Shown here: positions 57,150 to 64,000 of the stretch, piece by piece
Numbering within the stretch: position 1 is the stretch's first letter
Layout of the letters: every line of letters starts with the position of its first letter
Assembly (NCBI GenBank): GCA_964036295.1
Contig: OZ038467.1
Coordinates: forward strand, 20,281,670 to 20,345,669
Origin: Plumapathes pennacea
Lineage: Eukaryota > Cnidaria > Anthozoa > Antipatharia > Myriopathidae
Direction: 5' to 3'
DNA: 64,000 bases
Program-made: the position numbers and the translations under genes
The notes under the pieces: generated by a model
The model's input: the letters and a program-made list of their open reading frames with translations, nothing else
Told to the model about the DNA's origin: nothing
The model's database searches: none

Positions 57150-57236
57150 GCGCCGACAAGCCTCGAACCATCAAACCTTCAATGTCTTAACACTGAGAGT
57201 AACCCGTTGAGCCATTGAGCTATTCTCGATAAGTAC
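57150..57236 (-). ncRNA. tRNA-like/SINE-like segment
   Basis: On the minus strand, AATAGCTCAATGGCTCAAC resembles a pol III A box and, about 50 bases on, GATGGTTCGAGGCTTG resembles a B box. Between them TCAGTG...CATTGA can pair as an anticodon stem. The acceptor stem is not convincing, so this is more likely a tRNA-derived SINE remnant. A similar B-box-like end (GAGCCTCGAACGG on the plus strand) lies at 53607-53619. Confidence 0.3.
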
Positions 57237-57380
57237 ATGGAAAAATTGCTTAGATATAGGTTTGATGAATAATTAGGATGTGAATGTATGCAAAGAATAT
57301 GACGTAATCAAACAGTAGGTCACATACTTTAGTGGTTCATGTGACCCCGGATCAACTGTGATTGGCGGATTACTTATTCA

Positions 57381-57734
57381 TTGCATGTTGGTAGTTTTTG
57401 CTCGAACATGTGCGAGATGAGATTTGAGTTGACGATTCAAAGCAGAAAGGATAACGTGGCGGAGTTTGAAGCAAACGAAAGGTATTTTCTTGACTGTTTT
57501 GCACAGCAGTTAAGCGGAGATGTTAATTTAGTAATTCAGGAAAAAGCTGCTCTCGGGTGTGTAGTCAGCGTGCTTCGAAGATATGAAATGTTTGTTACGC
57601 GAAAATGCAGTTCTTCATTGCAAAGATGTCTCCTGTGTACATACATTTTATCATTTGTGCTTCGCTCAGAGAGTTTGCGTACACATTTTAATGAGTTTTC
57701 TTATCCGGATAACAGTTGCGTTTTGATTTTTTGA
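57381..57734 (+). CDS. Hypothetical ORF in left arm, unknown
   Basis: A 117-residue frame with reasonably protein-like composition: MRFELTIQSRKDNVAEFEAN, ERYFLDCFAQQLSGDVNLVI, QEKAALGCVVSVLRRYEMF. No family resemblance is seen and no splice signals define it. No matching copy was noticed in the right arm, so it may be an insertion specific to the left arm. It may be chance. Confidence 0.25.
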   Translation: MHVGSFCSNMCEMRFELTIQSRKDNVAEFEANERYFLDCFAQQLSGDVNLVIQEKAALGCVVSVLRRYEMFVTRKCSSSLQRCLLCTYILSFVLRSESLRTHFNEFSYPDNSCVLIF

Positions 57735-58699
57735 GCGTCAATCGTGTTCGTTTCGTTTTCGGGTCACGTTTGTAGGATTAGCACACGAGGTATGTGACTT
57801 TACTTTTGTTTAGAGAAATAAACTTCACTGGTGCAAGTCGTTTCTGTTCGATAATGCTCGTTAAGATGTTTAACTCTAATTGACGTTGTTGGGTAATCTT
57901 CGCTTAGTTATGGTTGTATTTTGAGTTCCGTTGAATGATTTCTTGGTCTGCTTCGCCATTTTCATGACTTGTTCTTTTGCATACGAAGTTTCCCGCAATA
58001 TATTTGAGATACCAAAGCGCTCGAACAGTTGTATTTTAAGTTCGGTTGAATGATTTCTATGTCTGCATCACTATTTTCGTTACTTGTTCTGTTGCGTACG
58101 AAGTTTCCTTCAATTTAGTTGAAATAGTAAAGCGCGTTTATGCGCTCGAACACTTAAAATGTTCAACTCAAAAGACGTTGGCTAGTTTTTGTTTATGTAT
58201 TGTTGTATGTTGAGTTCACTTGAATATTGTCTTAGCCTATATCGGCATTTTAGTGACTTTTTCTTTTGCGTACGAAGTTTCCTACAATGCGTACACGTTG
58301 TCCTTCGTAGTTAAGTGTATGAATTCTCGATCACAGGAAGACGAAACACTTTGCGAAGATGGAGGGGAGCAAAGGAGAAAATAAAGAATTGGTTGTTGAC
58401 AATGGCTGACTGAACAAGAGGAGACAGAATTTGAGCGCAGACTTTCTGCACATGGTTAAAAATAAAAATGACCAACACGCCGAACAACACACACATACGC
58501 GCCATGTCTTATTATTTAGTAGACTAGCGCGACACTTACACAAAATAAAGATGAATGAAATCTCAAGCAAACACCTCACCCGACACCCCAAAGAGTTTAT
58601 AGTTGAAATAAAAATGAACGACATGCCGAACAACACACACATACGCGCCATGTCTTGTTATTTAGTAGACTAGCGCGACACTTGCACAAAATAAAGACG

Positions 58700-59035
58700 A
58701 ATGAAATCTCAAGCAAACACACCTCCCCCCACTCTTCAACTCCTCACCCCACCCCCCAGACTTTGACACCTCGCTTCACTCTCCAACTCCTCATCTCACC
58801 CACCCCCCCAGACTTTAACACCTCGCTTCACTCTCCAACTCCTCATCTCACCCACCCCCCCCAGACTTTGACACCTCGCTTCACTCTCCAACTCCTCATC
58901 TCACCCACCCCCCCCAGACTTTAACACCTCGCTCCACTCTTCAACTCCTCACCCCAACCCCCAGACTTTGACACCTCGCTTCACTCTCCAACTCCTCATC
59001 TCACCCACCTCCCAGACTCTGACACCAAGTCCTAT
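58700..59035. repeat. C-rich minisatellite, about 53-bp units
   Basis: CTTTGACACCTCGCTTCACT or its variant starts near 58761, 58813, 58866, 58919 and 58965, with CCCACCCCCCC between units. It lies immediately inside the left arm. Confidence 0.9.
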
Positions 59036-59127
59036 CTCACCCGTAAGAGTTTATCATCTGTACATCAAAGTAAACTAATAAAATGATAACAAAGTTTGCA
59101 AGTGTGATTTTATTGTAGTGTCAAACA

Positions 59128-59300
59128 CGCTAAGTGTCACTTCTCAAAAAAAGTACTAAGTGTCACTTCTCAAAAAAAGTACTAAGTGTCACTTCTCAAA
59201 AAAAGTACTAAGTGTCACTTCTCAAAAAAAGTACTAAGTGTCACTTCTCAAAAAAAGTACTAAGTGTCACTTCTCAAAAAAAGTACTAAGTGTCACTCTA
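59128..59300. repeat. 26-bp tandem repeat
   Basis: ACTAAGTGTCACTTCTCAAA units with A7/GT occur every 26 bp, about six and a half nearly identical copies. AGTACT at the unit junction is palindromic. Confidence 0.95.
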
Positions 59301-59354
59301 ATTACTCTCTCAACCCCCCAGTTTAAATTTTTCTCCCCAAAAACCCCCCCCCAA

Positions 59355-60075
59355 TCTCAAAGGTGAGGTGTTGGGGTCTAGAGGGTGAGGTGAAGGGTTG
59401 GGTCTAGAGGGTGGGGTGAGGGGTTGGGTCTAGAGGGTGGGGTAAGGGGTTGGGTCTAGAGGGTGGGGTGAGGGGTTGGGTCTAGAGGGTGGGGTAAGGG
59501 GTTGGGTCTAGAGGTTGGGGTGAAGGGTTGGGTCTAGAGGGTGGGGTGAGGGGTTGGGTCTAGAGGGTGGGGTGAAGGGTTGGGTCTAGAGGTTGGGGTG
59601 AGGGGTTGGGTCTAGAGGGTGTGGTGAGGGGTTGGGTCTAGAGGTTGGGGTGAAGGGTTGGGTCTAGAGGGTGGGGTGAGGGGTTGGGTCTAGAGGGTGG
59701 GGTGAAGGGTTGGGTCTAGAGGTTGGGGTGAGGGGTTGGGTCTAGAGGGTGTGGTGAGGGGTTGGGTCTAGAGGTTGGGGTGAAGGGTTGGGTCTAGAGG
59801 TTGGGGTGAAGGGTTGGGTCTAGAGGGTGGGGTGAAGGGTTGGGGTGAAGGGTTGGGTCTAGAGGGTGGGGTGAAGGGTTGGGTCTAGAGGTTGGGGTGA
59901 AGGGTTGGGTCTAGAGGGTGGGGTCTAGAGGGTGGGGTCTAGAGGTTGGGGTGAGGGGTTGGGGTCTAGAGGTTGGGGTGAGGGGTTGGTGTCTAGAGGG
60001 TGGGGTGAGGGGTTGGGTCTAGAGGTTGGGGTGAGGGGTTGGGGTCTAGAGGGTGGGGTGAGGGGTTGATGTCTT
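59355..60075 (+). repeat. G-rich 26-bp minisatellite (G4-prone)
   Basis: TCTAGA recurs at 59403, 59429 and 59455, a 26-bp period, for about 27 units of GGGTTGGGTCTAGAGGGTGG plus GGTGAG variants. Each unit holds four G runs of three or more with loops TT, TCTAGA and T. Strand asymmetry is extreme (almost no C). A looser unit (GGAGTTTGGGGAAGAGTTGA) continues to 60150. Confidence 0.95.
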
Positions 60076-60154
60076 TGGAGTTTGGGGAAGAGTTGAAGTT
60101 TTTGGAGTATGGGGAAGAGTTGAAGTCTGTGGAGTTTGGGGAAGAGTTGAAGGT

Positions 60155-60385
60155 TTAGGACCTAATTACACGAGTCGGGCTAGGCCGGTGTTCTCAGTCT
60201 GCGAGTATTGCACCGTTATGTCCGAACACAGAGAAAAGATCAACTCGCGGTCGACCGAAATCCCGGTGGCTCAAGCCGGGTCCCAGCATGCGGGCTAAAC
60301 CAGTTCTCATGTAATCTCCCAAAACGATACACTTATGGACTGAGAACACTGGTCAAGCCCCGCTTATGTAATAAGGCCCTTAGAG
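60155..60385. mobile_element. MITE between G-rich array and right arm
   Basis: The left end CTAATTACACGAGTCGGGCT...GTGTTCTCAGTC is inverted at the right as CTGAGAACACTGG...AGCCCCGCTTATGTAATAAG. Repeats are about 35 bp and the body about 230 bp. No complete transposase ORF is present. Confidence 0.75.
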
Positions 60386-60404
60386 TAGGGGGACGAGTCG
60401 AAGT

Positions 60405-60431
60405 CTTTGGGGGGGGGGGGGGGGGGGGGAG
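60405..60431. repeat. G homopolymer
   Basis: A run of about 20 G. Confidence 0.9.
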
Positions 60432-60469
60432 AGGGAGAAGGTGTTGGCAAGGCTTTCGGTCATCTTTAT

Positions 60470-62890
60470 TTTGTGTAAGTGACGCGCTAGTCTACTAAAT
60501 AACAAGACATGGCGCGTATGTGTGTGTGTTGTTCGGCATGTCGTTCATTTTTATTTCAAGTATCTTTATAAACTCTTTGGGGTGGAGGGTGAGGTGTTTG
60601 CTTGGGATTTCAGTCATCTTTATTTTGTGTAAGTGTCGCGCTAGTCTACTAAATAACAAGACATGGCGCGTATGTGTGTGTTGTACGGCGTGTCGGTCAT
60701 TTTTATTTTTAACCATGTGCAGAAAGTCTTCGCGTTCCAATTCTGTATCCTCTTGTTCAGTCAGCCATCATCAACAAGAAAATCTTCAACTTCTCCTTTG
60801 CTCGGCTCCATCTTTGCGAAGTGTTTCGTCTTCCTGCGATTGAAAATTTATACACTTGACTACGAAGAACAACGTGTACGCATTGCAAACACTGTTCGAG
60901 CGTATAAATACGCTTTGGTCTCTAAAATTAATTGCAGGAAACTTCGTACGCAAAAGAACAAGTCACTAAAATGGCGATAAAGGCTAAGACAATATTCAAC
61001 TAAACTCAACACACAACAGTACATAAACAAAAACTAGCCAACAACTTTAATAGGCTGCACTCTTAAACCTTCTCAAATTTTCAAGCGTCAACAACTAGCA
61101 TTTAAAAGGAACTACGCGAAGAAATCGAAGCGCAGTAAAAATTATCGCTGATTAAAAAAATATCGAGATACAAAACCAAAATAAATATATGAAACGGCGT
61201 TCATACATACGGAAAAGAACACTTACCATTGAGAAACGATGACTTTCGCTTGCTTCGTTATGAAGTCCTCCCAGCTTCGCTTTAATTTACTCTTTCTTTT
61301 CATCTGTAAGGAGAAAACTTTCTTAATAACGACACTTCTACAAAGTTTGCAGTTATCAAACTGATCCGTTTCTCCTGTATTCGCACGGTAACTTAAACCA
61401 CCTACCTAAAATTTGGAGCCATTTTGCGTACATCTTTCTACCTTGCAAGTCCACAACAAATGACCTGAGATGAGAAAAAAAAAATTCAAATCGTGGCACA
61501 AAAAGCGTGAAAAATGCAATAACATGCAATGAATCAGAAGTCCTATTGTTTTAGATGCAAATACAAACAAACGCATGGACATTTAAACGTAACAACGTGC
61601 CCGATACCCATGGCGCACAAGTCAAAGCTCCCCAACACGCTAATCACGACTTCTCGCCAACCTTTCTCAGCACAAACCGTTGCAGTGCAACAATACATAT
61701 TTATTTGATATAGAGAAAAGATCTAAACTAAAATCCTTATTTTGTTTCCCTTCAAAAACCTAAACCGTTCAAAAATGCAAGGAGCGCACAACATCACACG
61801 TGTTAACACGTGTTAATGGCAGTGGCGAAAAAATGCAGTACTGCCGTACAAAACAAGAAAAGCTTCCACCTCCTAGAGGAACTAATAACAAGAAAGAAAA
61901 ACGCTCTCCTAGACAAGTGATAAAAAGTACAGAAGGGCTTACTTTCAAGTTTGAAGTAGAAGTCCGGTAAACCTTCGGCTCTCCACTGTCCTCCTAACAA
62001 GAGAAAAAAATGTCCTCATTAAACGAGAATTTCACAAGCGCGAAACGTTCAGTTTACATAGCCAATTCGTCTACAACGTTTTCAGAGCTAAACTGGAGCT
62101 TCGTTTCGTCTCTTTAAGCGCAATAAATTTAACCAGAGAACAAATATAATACAGACAAGCTTTACCTTTAGTTTGAGGTAGAACTCCAGCAAACCTTCGA
62201 CTCTCGACTGCACTGCAAACAAGAGAAAACATTCTCAATAAAGGAGAGTTTTACAAACTCGAGCCTTTTAGTTTAAAAAGCCGATACATCGGCAACATGT
62301 TTAAACTTGAACTGCTTCGATTCTCTTCTTTTTGCGCGAAATAAAACCACGCTTACCTCAAATTCAGAGTCCGAACACGTCCGTCCGTCCGTCCGTCCGT
62401 ACTGCTCGCAATTCGGGAAGCAACTGACTGAGGCGACAAAAAAATATATGCAAATTGAGCATCTACACGAGGAATGTGCACGGCAGCAAAATATGTGTCA
62501 AAATATGCATTAAAACCGGTTTACAATAGCCTTTCATTGATCAAAGAATAATCATTGCAGATGCAACGCCAATATAACAAGAGAATACACGCATTTGGAA
62601 TCGCATTCATGCGAGGTCCACACGCACAAAAAAAAAAACAACCACTAGTGTATCAAGTCTTCTTTTGAAGTTTCTGGATAAATTTGGATGTTTTACAACT
62701 TGTATTTGTTGCTACCGGTTTCTCCAACGAGCGCTGACTAAAACAAAATGCAGTTGCATAGTCGAAAAATATAATTTCCGCGGTGAAAAAGAAACTTAAC
62801 TGCGACTCTTACATACCTCTTCATTGAGTGTGTTTCTTCACAATCCTCTCCTACTGGTTGTACAATAACGGTAACAGTTTCCAGTACCCC
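60470..62890 (-). repeat. Right arm of giant inverted repeat
   Basis: Clear reverse-complement matches: 60470-60900 to 58270-58700; 60935-61030 to 58180-58275 (AACTTCGTACGCAAAAGAAC, AAAACTAGCC); 61050-61145 to the ATGCTAGTCGTT unit; 61225-61480 to 52545-52800; 61960-62080 to 54990-55090; 62340-62470 to 54790-54900; 62500-62760 to 54490-54730; 62800-62890 to 54375-54480. Divergence is roughly 10-15 percent by eye, with indels. 60470-60540 is also directly repeated at 60610-60690. Confidence 0.85.
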
Positions 62891-63520
62891 AGTCAAGGGC
62901 CCCTTATTCAAACAAACAAACAAACAAACAAACAAACGGGGAAACCCTTAGCAAAATAAACCAAAGGGGGGACCCTTACTCAAAAAAAAAAATACAAACA
63001 AACAAACAAACAAACAAACGGGGAAACCCTTAGCAAAATAAACCAAAGGGGGGGACCCTTACTCACAAAAAAACAAACAAACAAACAAACGGGGAAACCC
63101 TTAGCAAAATAAACCAAAGGGGGACTCTTACTCAAAAAAAAAACATACAAAGAAACAAACAAACGGGGAAAGCCTTAGCAAAATAAACTAAACAGGGGAC
63201 CTTACTCAAAAAAAAAACCATACAAACAAACAAACAAAGAAACGGGGAAACCCTTAGCAAAATAAACAAAAGGGGGGACCCTTACTCCAAAAAAATACAT
63301 ACAAAGAAACAAACGAACAAACAAACGGGGAAACCCTTAGCAAAGTAAACCAAAGGGGGGACCCTTACTCACCAAAAAAAAACAAACAAACAAACAAAGG
63401 GGGAACCCTTAGTAAATAAACCAAAGGGGGGAGCCTTACTCAAAAAAAAAAACATACAAAGAAACAAACAAACGGGGAAACCCTTAGCAAAATAAACAAA
63501 AGGGGGGACCTACCGGTTGT
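62890..63520. repeat. About 80-bp tandem array at right-arm end
   Basis: GGGGAAACCCTTAGCAAAAT with AAACCAAAGGGGGGACCCTT and a variable (CAAA)n/A-run recurs about eight times every 70-85 bp. The corresponding left-arm site (54275-54375) has only one or two units, so the amplification happened in this arm alone. Confidence 0.92.
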
Positions 63521-64000
63521 AAAATACTGGTGATGATTTCCTGTTCCTAGTCCCTTTTCCAGTCATGTTCCCCGGCCACGGCTTCCTGTGCTTAATCCTC
63601 GCGTAGAGAGCACGTTAAGGTTACGGCACATCTGCAAGAAAACTGGCGACAGAAAACCGTCGCCGCCCATATCATGACAGGCACCATACGTCATTTTCTG
63701 TGCCGCGTATTTCACAGACCCTACAAAAGGAAACAAACATTGCTACAGTCAGTGCGCCTATTTTGTTTTAAATTGCACAACATGCATTGTAATCGTGTAT
63801 CTCTTGCATGCGCGTATTAAAAAAACAATATATATATATCTGTACTCGCATTACCATACCCAATTCTTATGCGCACCTGGCACTGATTAAACACACAACA
63901 TGGTTCGTCAGGAAATGGTGAACTTGTCTCACAGATGCGCATAACAAATACAGCACACGGAAACACACCCGAGGGTTTTGCAGCATCCAGGCTGATCGAT
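63521..64000. other. Right-edge sequence, nothing recognised
   Basis: No gene, clear repeat or array is visible apart from a short (TA)n-like stretch at 63831-63839. Confidence 0.4.

Larger units (their letters stand above)
54240..58700 (+). repeat. Left arm of giant inverted repeat
   Basis: Blocks in order: TTTTGGTTTATTTTGAG-type repeat (54275-54375), GTACTGGAAACTGTCACCGT (54380), CGCTCGTTGGAGAAACCGGT (54535), CAGTCAGTTGCTTCCCGAAT (54828), AGTGGAGAGCCGAAGGC (55070), ATGCTAGTCGTT array (55640-56930), CAAGTCG/GCGTACGAAGTTTCC (57980-58270) and CGCGCCATGTCTTATTATTT (58498). Each reappears reverse-complemented and in reverse order between 63520 and 60470. Confidence 0.85.

Noticed and set aside
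58311..58651. Small Cys/Phe-rich ORFs (MARMCVLFG), also at 60520-60980
   Set aside because: They arise in the short repeated block shared by both arms, contain no domain and are duplicated as part of the inverted repeat.
62738..63162. VCLFVCLNKG-type minus-strand ORFs
   Set aside because: Translation of the (CAAA)n-containing tandem array.

Overview
This window looks like nuclear DNA of an animal, most likely a cnidarian and perhaps a stony coral or anemone relative (inference). The evidence is many short exons with GT..AG junctions and conserved phases, metazoan gene families (PKHD1L1/fibrocystin-L, cadherin repeats, KChIP-type calcium sensor, class A and class C GPCRs, Cys-loop receptor), and a dense load of MITEs, a Merlin transposon, a Helitron relic, a LINE tail and many satellites. 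There is no bacterial operon structure. Most listed ORFs are satellite read-through or shadows.

Layout. 1-510: three copies of a 170-bp satellite. 553-5753: an exact-offset (4,370 bp) direct duplication carrying a probable Cys-loop receptor TM3 exon; between the copies lie a 53-bp palindromic satellite of about 37 copies, a GGATCC-rich repeat and a long TA tract. 7380-10650: a decayed Helitron-like ORF split by an intron-containing Merlin (IS1595-like DDE) element and a long foldback palindrome. 11500-19120: AT-rich spacer with a 633-bp tandem duplication, a LINE 3' relic, several MITEs and a WD40 (TBL3/UTP13-like) exon relic.

19565-41715: the main gene, at least 23 plus-strand exons of a very large membrane protein. 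In order it shows a PKHD1L1-type beta-helix, a second G8 domain, the PKHD1L1 C-terminal ectodomain, about seven cadherin repeats, a cohesin-like beta domain, a dockerin-like pair of calcium loops, one transmembrane helix, a basic Ser/Pro-rich tail and, joined in phase, a ubiquitin-like/MYND-finger end. It carries at least a dozen frameshifts and in-frame stops with intact splice sites, so it reads as an unprocessed pseudogene or a poorly polished locus. A truncated rhodopsin-family GPCR lies antisense in one intron.

46360-49940: a KChIP/neuronal calcium sensor gene with good exons but a 2-bp lesion in the third EF-hand exon and no recognisable last exon. It is followed directly by a class C GPCR fragment (TM5-TM7, 50027-50605). 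51612-51707: an orphan exon-like segment.

52440-63520: a giant inverted-repeat structure. The left arm (about 54240-58700) is matched in reverse order by the right arm (about 60470-63520). The centre holds C-rich, 26-bp and G-quadruplex-prone 26-bp arrays. The arms contain exon-like blocks and separate tandem expansions (145-bp units on the left, about 80-bp units on the right). The combined PKHD1L1-cadherin-cohesin/dockerin-MYND architecture and the giant foldback with its G4 core are the two most unusual things here. All similarity calls come from reading translated sequence, not from database searches.
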